Source: Candidatus Pantoea carbekii (GTDB taxonomy: Bacteria; Pseudomonadota; Gammaproteobacteria; Enterobacterales; Enterobacteriaceae). From it: 64,000 bases of DNA. How positions within the stretch are numbered: position 1 is the stretch's first letter; each line of letters opens with the position of its first letter. The position numbers and the translations under genes were made by a program. Positions 1 to 11,665 of the stretch are shown piece after piece. The stretch covers positions 932,501 to 996,500 of the forward strand of contig NZ_CP010907.1 of NCBI RefSeq assembly GCF_000971765.1, in the 5' to 3' direction. The notes under the pieces are model-generated. The model saw only the letters and a program-made list of their open reading frames with translations, did no database searches and was not told the DNA's origin.

Positions 1-2261
<2,261 letters not shown>

Positions 2262-2407
2262 ACAACACCAGAGGTTTTTAGTGATTTAGCAGAGAAATTT
2301 TGCTTGTTCATATACATTATTGTAAGTTTTACTACTATTCTTAAAGAGAGCAAATTCATTAGACAAATTTTTTAATAAAGTTCAGCTGTTATTAGTCTAT
2401 GTAATGT
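2262..2407. other. 23S-tRNA-Trp spacer lacking 5S rRNA and tRNA-Asp
   Basis: In E. coli rrnC the order is 23S, 5S, tRNA-Asp, tRNA-Trp. Here these 146 bases are AT-rich and contain none of the conserved 5S stretches (for example CCGAACTCAG) and no tRNA fold. The 5S gene has therefore been lost from, or moved away from, this copy of the operon. Confidence 0.75.
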
Positions 2408-2480
2408 AGGGGCGTAGTTCAATTGGTAGAGCACCGGTCTCCAAAACCGGATGTTGGGGGTTCAAGTCCCTCCGCCCTTG
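2408..2480 (+). tRNA. trpT: tRNA-Trp (anticodon CCA)
   Basis: A 73-base cloverleaf almost identical to E. coli tRNA-Trp. The acceptor stem AGGGGCG pairs with CGCCCTT (one G-U pair), the D-arm contains AATTGGTAGAGC, the anticodon loop is CTCCAAA with anticodon CCA, the T-loop is TTCAAGT and the discriminator base is G. The 3' CCA is not encoded: the next bases are TTT, so it must be added by tRNA nucleotidyltransferase. Position after a 23S gene matches the trpT position in enterobacterial rrnC. Confidence 0.95.
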
Positions 2481-3330
2481 TTTGTAAAGTTTAAAAATGT
2501 TACTATAGTTTCCAAAATTTTTTTATTTTCAATTATGTTTCCTGATTAACTAACAACCAAATATTGCATAGTTATTAGTTAATAAGAAGGGATTGTATAA
2601 ATGTTAATGATTGTGTTTGTTTAGTTTTACCAGAATAAGTCTTTTTGTCTAAGTGTTATTTGTTAAAATAGTAAATTATAATTTTAATTAATAAAAATCT
2701 ATAAAGTTAATAGTGATAAGTATAATTACCAATTTTTAACTTATTTTTGATTATTTGGAATCAATTTATTTGATATAAAATATCATCATGATATATAATA
2801 TAAATATACGAAATATAATTGATGATAAATTTGAAAAAAATTCACAGTGCATGTTTAGATGTTTTACTAAAAAAAGTAACATAATTTATATATTTTTTTG
2901 TTATTAAAATTTTTTAATGATATGTTATGTTATAGTTAATTATGTATGCTATACAGTAGTATTTAAGTTGTTGTTTAATTATATTTATAATTATCTCTAT
3001 TCGGATATAGAACATTGTTGAACATATTAGCTGAGTGAAATATAATTACTAATACTCCCAAATCATCTCTCGTCTTTAAGTAACTACATAAAGTTATGCA
3101 ATAGTTACTATCTCAATTTCAATTAAAAAAATTAATCAATTTAGAAAGTGCTTTTATGCTGAAATCGATATTATTTAATAAATAAAAAAATCGAAATACT
3201 TTTTAAAATTAAATATTTTATAAATTTACTTTTTAGTGATTCAGCAAATTTATAGATGTTTATTTATATCGATATATCTAGTAATAGACAAACATAATAA
3301 ATTCATGCATAGTAACTCAAGCAAATGATA
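2481..3330. other. AT-rich gene-free stretch upstream of the ilvE relic
   Basis: No coding gene is supported. In E. coli this interval holds hdfR, yifE, yifB and ilvLGM. I see no ilvG, and only a very weak resemblance to the C-terminal part of ilvM around 3100-3170, not enough to call. Composition is extremely AT-rich with frequent stops in all frames. Confidence 0.6.
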
Positions 3331-4263
3331 ATGAGCACGAAAAAGAATTTAATGGCAAGATGGTTAGGTAGGAATATGCACAAATTAGCGTTATGTCCCA
3401 CGTGTTGCTCTACGAAACTTCTGTCTTTTAAGGTGTTCGTTATTGAAAGGTTCAGTAACATTTCGTCTGTTTAAATATATGCAACGTCTTCAAGATTCGG
3501 TTAAAATTTATCGTTTTACATTGAAATATAATGTTAACGTATTAATGAAAATTTCTCGTAAAATGTTACATAAAAATAACTTAATTAAGTGCGTATATTT
3601 GTCCGTTAGCGTTTGTTAGTAATATAGAAGTAAGGGTGGTGAATCCACCAGCTACATAGTTATAATGCAGATGTAATTATTTGTCGCTTTTCCATGGGAC
3701 GTTTATTTGAGTTCAGATGTATTTGAAATATGATATTAACGCGATGATTTCTTGTTGAAATCTTGTAGTCCCTAACATATTACCTGCTACAAAAAAAGCT
3801 GCTAGTAACTATCGTTCTTCTCTATTAATTAAGCAGTGAAGCATGTCTACATCGTTATCGAGAAGGTATTGTGCTTGATAAGAGCAGTTATCTTTCGGAA
3901 AGTAGTATAGGTGAAAATTTATTTCGAAGTGAAAAATAGCATTTCATTCTCACTATCATTAACTTCTTCTGCCTTTGTAGCTATAACTCATAATGTAATA
4001 ATTAAATTAACTAAAAATCTTGGTATATATTAGAAGTTAGCGAATAAATTTTATCAAGAAAATTTTTTTATTTATCGGACGAGATTTTCATGCCAGGAAC
4101 TACTTCTAAAATGACTCCCTCCAATTCGTAATGTTGACAATATCCAAACAGATACTGGTGTACGTAATCCTATAACTGCGAAATTCAAAAGGCATTCTTG
4201 GGTCTGTTCACGGGGACAATTGAAGAGATTTATGGTTGGTTGGATTATGTTAACCCATTATAG
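3331..4263 (+). pseudogene. ilvE: ilvE pseudogene, branched-chain amino-acid aminotransferase
   Basis: Reading across frames recovers a nearly full-length IlvE. Matches in order: MSTKK at 3331, FNGKMVR at 3348 followed by TAG where the family has Trp, SVMSHVLLYETSVF, MQRLQDSVKIYRF, a segment like RKNNL, VNPPA, DVII, NYRSSLL near 3800, YREGIVLD, GENLF, and finally FLGLFTGTIEEIYGWLDYVN ending in TAG at 4261-4263. Several in-frame stops and indels break it, including an early deletion between KK and FNG. IlvE is the PLP transaminase for the last step of isoleucine, valine and leucine synthesis. It lies 44 bases before ilvD, exactly as in the enterobacterial ilvGMEDA operon. It cannot make a working enzyme as read; a sequencing problem is unlikely given the number of lesions. 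Confidence 0.9.
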
Positions 4264-4307
4264 TAAATTATAAATATAAATTTAGTTTTTAAACTGGAGT
4301 AAAAAGC

Positions 4308-6167
4308 ATGCCTAAATACCGTTCTAGTATTACTACACAAGGCCGTCATATGGCAGGAGCTCGTGCTCTTTGGCGTGCAACAGGAATGACCGATGCTGAT
4401 TTTAATAAACCAATTATCGCGGTAGTTAATTCTTTTACTCAATTCGTGCCAGGTCATGTGCACTTGCGTGATGTAGGTAAATTAATTGGTAAAGAAATTG
4501 AAGTAGCAGGTGCTGTGGCCAAAGAATTTAATACTATTGCGATAGATGACGGTATCGCTATGGGTCATAATGGCATGCTATATTCATTGCCGTCTCGCGA
4601 AATTATTGCTGACTCAGTAGAATATATGATTAATGCACATTGTGCTGATGCCATGGTGTGTATTTCTAACTGTGATAAAGTGACTCCTGGAATGTTAATG
4701 GCATCGTTGCGTCTTAACATTCCAGTAGTTTTTGTATCTGGCGGTCCTATGGAAGCAGGTAAAACAAAATTATTAGACGAAATAATTAAATTAGATCTAG
4801 TGGATGCTATGATACAGGGAGTAAATAAAACTCTTATTGATGAAGATAGAAAACGCATTGAACGTGCCGCTTGTCCAACCTGCGGTTCTTGCTCTGGAAT
4901 GTTTACGGCTAATTCTATGAATTGTCTTACCGAAGCACTAGGTTTATCACAACCAGGTAATGGTTCCTTATTAGCCACCCATTCTGATCGCAAAAGTTTA
5001 TTCATTAATGCTGGTAAACTTATTGTGAAGTTAACTCACCTATATTATAAAGAAAATAATGATTCTGTACTACCCCGAAGTATAGCAAATAAAGCTGCTT
5101 TTGAAAATGCTATAATGTTAGACATTGCTATGGGTGGTTCTACCAATACAGTTTTACATTTACTAGCAGCAGCACAAGAAGGTGAAATAGATTTTCATAT
5201 TTCTGATATTGATCGTCTATCGCGTAAAGTACCACATTTATGTAAAGTAGCACCTAGTACTAATAAATATCATATGGAAGATATGCACCGAGCTGGTGGA
5301 GTGATGGCTATTCTAGGTGAATTGGATCGTGCTAATCTACTACACACTAACATTTATAATATACTAGGACTGAGCTTACGTGAAACGTTAGATCAATATG
5401 ACATAATGCTTACTAAAGATGAATCGATAAAAAAAATGTTTCGTGCAGGTCCAGCAGGTATTTATACTCGTAAAGCCTTTTCTCAAAATAGTCGTTGGGA
5501 TACCTTAGATAATAATCGTCAAGAAGGTTGTGTACGCACACGTGAATATGCATACTCACAGGACGGCGGAATAGCAGTTTTATACGGTAATATTGCACAA
5601 GATGGTTGTATCGTAAAAACTGCGGGTGTAAATAAAAAATTACTTATTTTCAAAGGAATAGCTAAAGTATTTGAAAGCCAAGATACTGCAATTCATGCAA
5701 TTCTCAGTGGAAAAATAGTAATTGGTGATGTAGTAGTAATTCGTTATGAAGGACCAAAAGGTGGACCAGGTATGCAGGAAATGTTATATCCAACTACCTA
5801 TCTTAAATCAATGAATCTTGATAAACATTGCGCGTTAATTACAGATGGCCGTTTTTCAGGTGGTACATCTGGTCTTTCAATTGGTCACATTTCTCCAGAA
5901 GCAGCTAATGGTGGATCTATTGCATTAATTAAAAATGGTGACATTATTGAAATAAATATTTCAAATCGTACGATTATGCTTATGATAACAGATACAGAAT
6001 TACAGATACGTCGAGATGCAGAAGAAGCACGAGGTAATTCAGCGTTTACGCCTTACAAACAACGTGTGCGATATGTTTCTTCTGCCTTGCGTTCTTATGC
6101 ATTGCTTGCAACTAGTGCTGACAAAGGTGCTGTACGAGATAAGTCTAAATTAAGAGGTTTTAATTAA
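4308..6167 (+). CDS. ilvD: Dihydroxy-acid dehydratase IlvD
   Basis: Catalyses dehydration of the dihydroxy acids to 2-oxoisovalerate and 2-oxo-3-methylvalerate, the third common step of valine and isoleucine synthesis, in the cytosol. The 619-residue product matches enterobacterial IlvD (616) end to end. Iron-sulfur cysteines are present: Cys122 in NCDKVTPGM and the CPTCGSC motif at 189-195; GRFSGGTSG near the C-terminus is the family signature. The start ATG follows an AGGA-like GGAGT at about 9 bases. It overlaps ilvA by one base (TAATG), indicating co-transcription and coupled translation. The upstream ilvE is dead, so ilvDA must rely on a promoter in or before that relic. Confidence 0.98.
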   Translation: MPKYRSSITTQGRHMAGARALWRATGMTDADFNKPIIAVVNSFTQFVPGHVHLRDVGKLIGKEIEVAGAVAKEFNTIAIDDGIAMGHNGMLYSLPSREIIADSVEYMINAHCADAMVCISNCDKVTPGMLMASLRLNIPVVFVSGGPMEAGKTKLLDEIIKLDLVDAMIQGVNKTLIDEDRKRIERAACPTCGSCSGMFTANSMNCLTEALGLSQPGNGSLLATHSDRKSLFINAGKLIVKLTHLYYKENNDSVLPRSIANKAAFENAIMLDIAMGGSTNTVLHLLAAAQEGEIDFHISDIDRLSRKVPHLCKVAPSTNKYHMEDMHRAGGVMAILGELDRANLLHTNIYNILGLSLRETLDQYDIMLTKDESIKKMFRAGPAGIYTRKAFSQNSRWDTLDNNRQEGCVRTREYAYSQDGGIAVLYGNIAQDGCIVKTAGVNKKLLIFKGIAKVFESQDTAIHAILSGKIVIGDVVVIRYEGPKGGPGMQEMLYPTTYLKSMNLDKHCALITDGRFSGGTSGLSIGHISPEAANGGSIALIKNGDIIEINISNRTIMLMITDTELQIRRDAEEARGNSAFTPYKQRVRYVSSALRSYALLATSADKGAVRDKSKLRGFN

Positions 6168-7711
6168 TGGCAAAATTTTATCGACTGCCTGAAGCACCTG
6201 GTGCTGCAGAATATTTGCATGCAGTTTTGTGCTCACCTGTGTATGAAATTGTACAAGTGACACCATTGCAAAAAATGAAAAAAATTTCAGCACGTTTTGA
6301 TAATGCGATTTTTGTAAAGCGCGAAGATCATCATCAAGTACATAGTTTTAAACTTCGTGGAGCTTATACAATGATTGCTAAATTAACTAAAGAGCAAAAA
6401 GCACATGGTGTTGTGACTGCTTCGGCGGGTAATCATGCACAAGGTGTAGCGTTATCGGCTAGTATGCTGGGTATTAAATCAATAATTGTGATGCCAGTAT
6501 TTACTACAGATCTTAAGGTAGATGCAGTAAGAGAATTTGGTGGAGAAACTTATCTATACGGAAATAATTTTGACGAAGCGAAAATTAAAGCTATTGAACT
6601 TTCGCAGCAAAAAGGTTATCACTTTGTTCCTCCATTTGATCATCCGGAAATCATTGCAGGTCAAGGAACTGTAGCGATGGAGTTATTACAGCAGGATGCT
6701 CATTTAGATCGCGTTTTTGTACCAGTTGGTGGAGGGGGATTAGCAGCAGGCATAGCCGTTTTAATTAAGCAATTAATGCCACAGATTAAAGTTGTAGGTG
6801 TAGAGTCGAAGGATTCTGATTGCTTAAGGGCAGCATTGAAGGCAGGGAAACCAGTTGAGCTAAGACGAGTTGGATTATTTGCTGAAGGTGTTGCGGTAAA
6901 ACGTATTGGAAAAGAAACTTTTCGGTTGTGTGAAAAATATTTAGACGATCTTGTTACAGTTGATAGTGATGCTATTTGTTCAGCAATGAAAGATATTTTT
7001 GAAGACATACGTGCAGTAGCGGAACCTTCTGGTGCATTAGCGTTAGCGGGTATGAAAAAGTATATTCACGAGCATAATATTAAAGAGGAAAGGCTAGCAC
7101 ATATACTTTCAGGTTCAAATGTTAATTTTCATGGGTTACGTTATGTGTCCGAACGTTGTGAATTAGGTGAACAACGTGAAGCTCTTATGGCAGTAACTAT
7201 CCCAGAAAAACGAGGAAGCTTTCTTAAATTCTGTCAAGCTCTCAATGGACGTATAGTTACTGAATGCAATTATCGCTATTCAGATGCTGAAAATGCTTGC
7301 ATTTTCGTTGGTGTACGTTTAACAAAAGGATTAAAAGAACGTGCTAGTATAATGATGCAGCTAATAAATTATGATTATAAAGTAATAGATTTATCGGATG
7401 ATGAAGTTGCAAAACTGCATGTACGTTACATGATAGGAGGGCGTCCATCGAAGTTATTATGCGAACGTCTTTTTAGTTTTGAATTTCCTGAAGCGCCTGG
7501 TGCATTATTAAAATTTTTACAAAAATTGAGTGTATATTGGAATATTTCTTTATTTCATTATCGTAGCCATGGAACCGACTACGGTCGCGTATTAGCAGCA
7601 TTTGAAATTAATAATCATGAACCATGCTTTGAAAAGTATTTTACTGAATTAGGTTATGGGTGGCATGATGAAGAAAACAATCAAGCGTTTCGTCTTTTTC
7701 TTTCTAATTAA
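6167..7711 (+). CDS. ilvA: Biosynthetic threonine dehydratase (deaminase) IlvA
   Basis: Converts threonine to 2-oxobutyrate and ammonia, the committing step to isoleucine; PLP enzyme, normally a tetramer feedback-inhibited by isoleucine. 514 residues, the same length as E. coli IlvA. The PLP lysine is Lys62 in HSFKLRGA, the SAGNHAQGVA segment is at 86-95, and the phosphate-binding glycine loop VGGGGLAAG is near 187-195. Residues from about 330 on form the two ACT-like regulatory repeats (SFLKFCQALN, then FEFPEAPGALLKFL), so the long allosteric form is kept rather than a catabolic short form. The start ATG overlaps the ilvD stop. Confidence 0.98.
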   Translation: MAKFYRLPEAPGAAEYLHAVLCSPVYEIVQVTPLQKMKKISARFDNAIFVKREDHHQVHSFKLRGAYTMIAKLTKEQKAHGVVTASAGNHAQGVALSASMLGIKSIIVMPVFTTDLKVDAVREFGGETYLYGNNFDEAKIKAIELSQQKGYHFVPPFDHPEIIAGQGTVAMELLQQDAHLDRVFVPVGGGGLAAGIAVLIKQLMPQIKVVGVESKDSDCLRAALKAGKPVELRRVGLFAEGVAVKRIGKETFRLCEKYLDDLVTVDSDAICSAMKDIFEDIRAVAEPSGALALAGMKKYIHEHNIKEERLAHILSGSNVNFHGLRYVSERCELGEQREALMAVTIPEKRGSFLKFCQALNGRIVTECNYRYSDAENACIFVGVRLTKGLKERASIMMQLINYDYKVIDLSDDEVAKLHVRYMIGGRPSKLLCERLFSFEFPEAPGALLKFLQKLSVYWNISLFHYRSHGTDYGRVLAAFEINNHEPCFEKYFTELGYGWHDEENNQAFRLFLSN

Positions 7712-8525
7712 TAAAGCATAAAACATTTCGAAATATATTAATAATTAGTTGTTCGAGTGATTTTTATTTAAAGTGAATCTATTTAATATATTTCAATACA
7801 TTAATTGGATTTTTTATTAATTGCGAACCATGTTTAGTACTGTTATCAATATTCATGCCATCGCAAAGATAATATGGAGCTGCTGTAGTGACACAATTGA
7901 TTCTGCCTAAAAAGGATAGTATAGTGTTGGATTTACCGAAACTGATGATATAATCATTTTTTAATTATTTGATAGATTCTTTAGCCTTATTTGTTTAGAA
8001 TAAACAAAACATTTAAGAAATCAGATGTAATGTGTCTTGTTTTTTAGTACGTTATGAAGTTATGCTTATTGAATTAATCAGCATATTCAATATAGAAAAA
8101 AGCCGACATCAATGATGTATAACTTAACTGTAGGTTTTAAAATAGAGAAATCTAGTTAAAATTTATAGATTAGTTTAACAATTAATTTTTAGTATTATAC
8201 TGAGTAATTTCAATACGATTACAGTATAGCATTTGTACTAAATATTTTTTAACATATTAATTTGTCGGTAGTTGCATTCATCTACCTGCCTACATTTTAC
8301 ATCTATACCAAATTTAAAATTAAAACATTTCACTTAGCTAGATGAATAAAGAATTTACCTCATTAATGCATCATCTGTAGACATATCTATAACTAATCAA
8401 TATTGAGTATTTTACAATATCAAATTGTAAACATGTTAATTTAAATGAATTAAAAATTCATATTAATTAATGATAAATATTTTATCAACGAAAATTATTA
8501 AATATGATCTCTAAGCGGAGTGTTT
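7712..8525. other. ilvA-ilvC intergenic region
   Basis: No intact gene. It holds the ilvY relic described separately and, next to ilvC, about 150 bases of AT-rich DNA that must carry the ilvC promoter. I could not assign a convincing -35/-10 pair. Confidence 0.6.
7790..8363 (-). pseudogene. ilvY: Relic of ilvY, LysR-type activator of ilvC
   Basis: On the minus strand, between ilvA and ilvC as in E. coli, short collinear fragments of IlvY survive. Near 8333-8353 the reading GKFFIHLAK matches the N-terminal LKTFLHLAE; near 7880-7920 PFLGRINCVTTAAPYYL resembles PSLSGELHIFCSVTAAYSHL; near 7800-7830 WFAINKKSN resembles WFRRNKISN. They are separated by stops, frameshifts and deletions, and total length is well below the roughly 890 bases of an intact gene. 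IlvY is the acetolactate-responsive activator of ilvC, so that control is lost. Boundaries are approximate. Each fragment alone is weak; order, strand and location make the case. Confidence 0.6.
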
Positions 8526-10001
8526 ATGAATAATTACTTCAATACATTAAATTTCAGAAATCAATTATTGCATCTCGGAAAGTGTCGCTTTATGGAACGC
8601 AGTGAATTTAATGATAGAATTTCTTTATTAAAAGGAAAAAAAATTGTCATAGTTGGGTGCGGAGCTCAAGGGTTAAATCAAGGTCTAAATATGCGCGATT
8701 CGGGTCTTGATATCTCATATGCACTGCGTTCTGAAGCAATTGCTGAAAAGCGTATCTCTTTTTGTAATGCTAGCAATAACGGTTTTAAAGTCGGTACTTA
8801 CGAGGAATTAATTCCACAAGCAGATTTGGTAATAAATTTAACTCCAGATAAACAGCATTCTATAGTCGTTCAATCTCTTCAACCGCTCATGAAAAATGGC
8901 GCTGTGTTAGGTTATTCACATGGGTTTAACATTGTTGAAGTAGGTGAAATTATACGCAAAGATATCACGGTGATAATGGTGGCGCCAAAATGTCCAGGCA
9001 CTGAAGTACGAGAAGAATACAAACGTGGGTTTGGTGTACCTACTTTAATTGCTGTTCATGCAGAAAATGATCCTAAATGCGAAGGTATAGCAATTGCTAA
9101 AGCTTGGGCCGTTGCTATAGGTGGAGATCGTGCAGGTGTTCTAGAGTCATCTTTTATTGCAGAAGTTAAATCTGATCTGATGGGAGAACAAACTATTCTG
9201 TGCGGGATGCTTCAAGCAGGGTCTCTACTTTGTTTCGACAAATTACGCGAAGAAGGGTATGATTTAGGATACGCCCAAAAATTGATTCAACTAGGTTGGC
9301 AAACAATTACTGAGTCGCTGAAATTGGGTGGTATCACCTTAATGATGGATCGTTTGTCTAATCCAGCTAAATTACGCGCATGTGCTTTGTCTGAAAGTTT
9401 AAAAGATATTTTATGTCCTTTATTTCAAAAACATATGGATGATATTATTTCCGGCAATTTTTCTGAAAATATGATAGCTGATTGGAATAATAATGATAAA
9501 AAGTTACTAACTTGGCGTAAAAAAACTAGCAAAACAGTATTTGAAAATACACTTCAAAGTAATGAAACAATTAAAGAGCAAGAGTACTATGATAAAGGTA
9601 TATTATTAGTAGCTATAGTAAAAGCAGGTGTTGAATTAGCATTTGAAACTATGGTAGATGTGGGAATTCGTGAAGAGTCAGCCTACTATGAATCTTTACA
9701 CGAATTGCCATTAATTGCTAATACAATTGCACGTAAACGTTTATATGGAATGAATTTAATTATTTCTGATACTGCCGAATATGGTAGTTATTTATTTTCT
9801 TTTAATGCGGTTCCTTTGCTAAGAGAATTTATAAAAAAATTACAATCCGATAATTTAGGTAAGATTATTGAATATACAAAAATTGATAATATAGAGTTAC
9901 GTAACATAAATGAAGCAATTCGAAAACATCCAATTGAAATGATTGGCCGTAAATTACGTTACTATATGAGAGATATGAAGTGTATTGAGAACAATAGTTA
10001 G
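8526..10001 (+). CDS. ilvC: Ketol-acid reductoisomerase IlvC (class II, long form)
   Basis: Isomerises and reduces acetolactate and acetohydroxybutyrate using NADPH and magnesium, second common step of valine/isoleucine synthesis. From ATG 8526 the product is 491 residues, the same as E. coli IlvC. A GTG at 8520 would add two residues, but the ATG is preferred because [10 protein letters not shown] aligns with the family N-terminus and GCGGAG lies five bases upstream. The Rossmann loop [34 protein letters not shown], and the duplicated knotted C-terminal domain ([22 protein letters not shown] ... SDTAEYG) are all present. Its activator gene ilvY is a relic, so expression is presumably constitutive. 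Confidence 0.98.
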   Translation: MNNYFNTLNFRNQLLHLGKCRFMERSEFNDRISLLKGKKIVIVGCGAQGLNQGLNMRDSGLDISYALRSEAIAEKRISFCNASNNGFKVGTYEELIPQADLVINLTPDKQHSIVVQSLQPLMKNGAVLGYSHGFNIVEVGEIIRKDITVIMVAPKCPGTEVREEYKRGFGVPTLIAVHAENDPKCEGIAIAKAWAVAIGGDRAGVLESSFIAEVKSDLMGEQTILCGMLQAGSLLCFDKLREEGYDLGYAQKLIQLGWQTITESLKLGGITLMMDRLSNPAKLRACALSESLKDILCPLFQKHMDDIISGNFSENMIADWNNNDKKLLTWRKKTSKTVFENTLQSNETIKEQEYYDKGILLVAIVKAGVELAFETMVDVGIREESAYYESLHELPLIANTIARKRLYGMNLIISDTAEYGSYLFSFNAVPLLREFIKKLQSDNLGKIIEYTKIDNIELRNINEAIRKHPIEMIGRKLRYYMRDMKCIENNS

Positions 10002-10016
10002 TTATCTATACTATTT

Positions 10017-10053
10017 TACCTGCTGGTCCTTTTTAATAGATCGCAAGCAGGTA
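10017..10053 (+). terminator. Hairpin after ilvC
   Basis: TACCTGCT at 10017-10024 pairs with AGCAGGTA at 10046-10053, 15 bases after the ilvC stop. The loop is long (21 bases, with CCTTTTT inside) and there is no strong T-run after the stem, so it is a candidate only. Confidence 0.4.
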
Positions 10054-10197
10054 GTCTAATTAAAACACCAAGGGAAAATAGATATAAAATAAAAAAATCA
10101 AATGTTATACATTATACTATTTGTGAATTCGTTTGAAATATTACCATTACGCATTTTGTACCTTGTAAGGTTGTTTTTATATTTAATTTTCATAAAG

Positions 10198-11058
10198 TTA
10201 ATATGTATTTTTGGTATATTTTGCAGTAGAAATCCAAGCAGCACAGAAAAGAGTTATAAGAGCAAAGCAATAGAAAAACGCCATTAAAGTTAATACTGAA
10301 CCAAAGGCTATTCCAGAAGGAGAGCTTATAATTTTTGGTATCATAAAAGTCATAACGAATTTGATGAATTCAAAGCTAATTGCTGCTAACATAGTACCGC
10401 GAAATAGTGCTGTTTTATTAGGTTTGTATCGTGGAATAGACCAAAAGAGCCACAAAAATACCAAATAATTTGTTAATATAGAAATTAAAATTGTAGAGAA
10501 ACTTATTAAAGGATATAACCATTCAAGACCTCTTAATTTTAGAATATGAATCACCGTTACCTGTATCCATCCAGTGATTACAGTTAATAATAGTGTAATA
10601 ATCAATGCTATTATTAATCCAATAAAAGAAATTACATCTCTTATATATTTTTTCCAAATTTTTTCTGCGCTATATACTTGATATTGCCAACGGTTATATA
10701 ACTGCAAGCTAATTGCTTGACGTACATTACTCATCCAATTGATACTAGAATAAATAGTTAGTAATAAACCAGTCAAACCCATTTTCGTACGTTGTTGAAT
10801 AGCAGTATTAATCATGTTTTTTAGTATATTTACTAAAGTTGGATCCTTGATGCTATGAATAATCTTATCAACTAATTTATTGAATAGTTCTTGATCAAAA
10901 GCAGCTATAAACCCGAATACTGAAAAAGTAAACATTAATATAGGGATAATAGATAAAATTGAGAAATAAGCAATTGCTGCTCCAAATTGATTGCCTAAAC
11001 GTTCATGAAATCGATTGATAGCTCGCTGAAAATGTTTTATCGCATTTATTTTAACCAT
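10198..11058 (-). CDS. yhjD: Inner membrane protein YhjD (YihY/BrkB family)
   Basis: A 286-residue polytopic membrane protein with about six hydrophobic segments. It matches E. coli YhjD rather than YihY: GNQFGAAIAYFSILSIIPILM near residue 22, NTAIQQRTKMGLTGLLL, SINWMSNVRQAI, SPSGIAFGSVL, FFY-FALITLFCAAWI at the end. It is shorter than E. coli YhjD (about 337), lacking part of both termini. In E. coli a yhjD point mutation suppresses the lethality of Kdo loss, which suggests a role in lipid A precursor export; the normal function is not settled. Stands alone on the minus strand, convergent with ilvC. Its retention in a reduced genome suggests an envelope role. Confidence 0.88.
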   Translation of the reverse strand: MVKINAIKHFQRAINRFHERLGNQFGAAIAYFSILSIIPILMFTFSVFGFIAAFDQELFNKLVDKIIHSIKDPTLVNILKNMINTAIQQRTKMGLTGLLLTIYSSINWMSNVRQAISLQLYNRWQYQVYSAEKIWKKYIRDVISFIGLIIALIITLLLTVITGWIQVTVIHILKLRGLEWLYPLISFSTILISILTNYLVFLWLFWSIPRYKPNKTALFRGTMLAAISFEFIKFVMTFMIPKIISSPSGIAFGSVLTLMAFFYCFALITLFCAAWISTAKYTKNTY

Positions 11059-11665
11059 ACTTAAAATATATTTTAATCCAAAAAAATAACAATGTTTTCA
11101 TTTATATGAAAATTATTTTCACAAACTCACTGTATTTAAAAAATCTATATTTTATTATTGTAATTTTAATAAATTACGTACATTATTTTAATTAGAATAA
11201 TCAAAATACAGTTTACTGTTCTTTATTAAGTTTAGTAAGATTAAAATAATTAATGTATAAAAATAATTTCAAATCAAAATAAAACCTTTCTAACTTATTA
11301 TTTTCATAAGTAGAATTTCTAAATAGTTGCAAGAATATCAGCGTAAAAATTAATATCATATTTTATAGTATAACGGCAATAAGATACTGCGTTCTAAATT
11401 CTTTTAAATCAATTATTTCTTTCACCTTGCTTTATTCTATTTATTGAATATTGAACTAAATCTTTTAAAGATAATTTGCAATTTATTTATTTAAAACATA
11501 AAAATTTTCTCATGCAACACATAGATAACTAATATTTTTTTAAATTTTACTTAAAAAAGTACACTGTGTCAGCTTTAATTTAGGTATTTTATATCATATG
11601 GGATGGATGTATCATCTTTTGTTCAACGTTTAGCTATCAATAAATATAGACACAGGAGAATTCAT
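11059..11665. other. Divergent intergenic region yhjD / pckA
   Basis: AT-rich stretch between two divergent genes; it must hold both promoters, but no clear -35/-10 pair, operator or relic of a gene was recognised. Confidence 0.5.

Noticed and set aside
3100-3180. Possible ilvM remnant (reading like LLSQFQLKKLINLE)
   Set aside because: One short, low-complexity match to the IlvM C-terminus; too weak for a call although the location would be right.
8520-8525. GTG start two codons upstream of ilvC ATG
   Set aside because: The ATG at 8526 matches the family N-terminus and is correctly spaced from GCGGAG.
10102-10287. Small plus-strand ORF overlapping the yhjD 3' end
   Set aside because: Low-complexity hydrophobic product, antisense to a real gene, no ribosome binding site.
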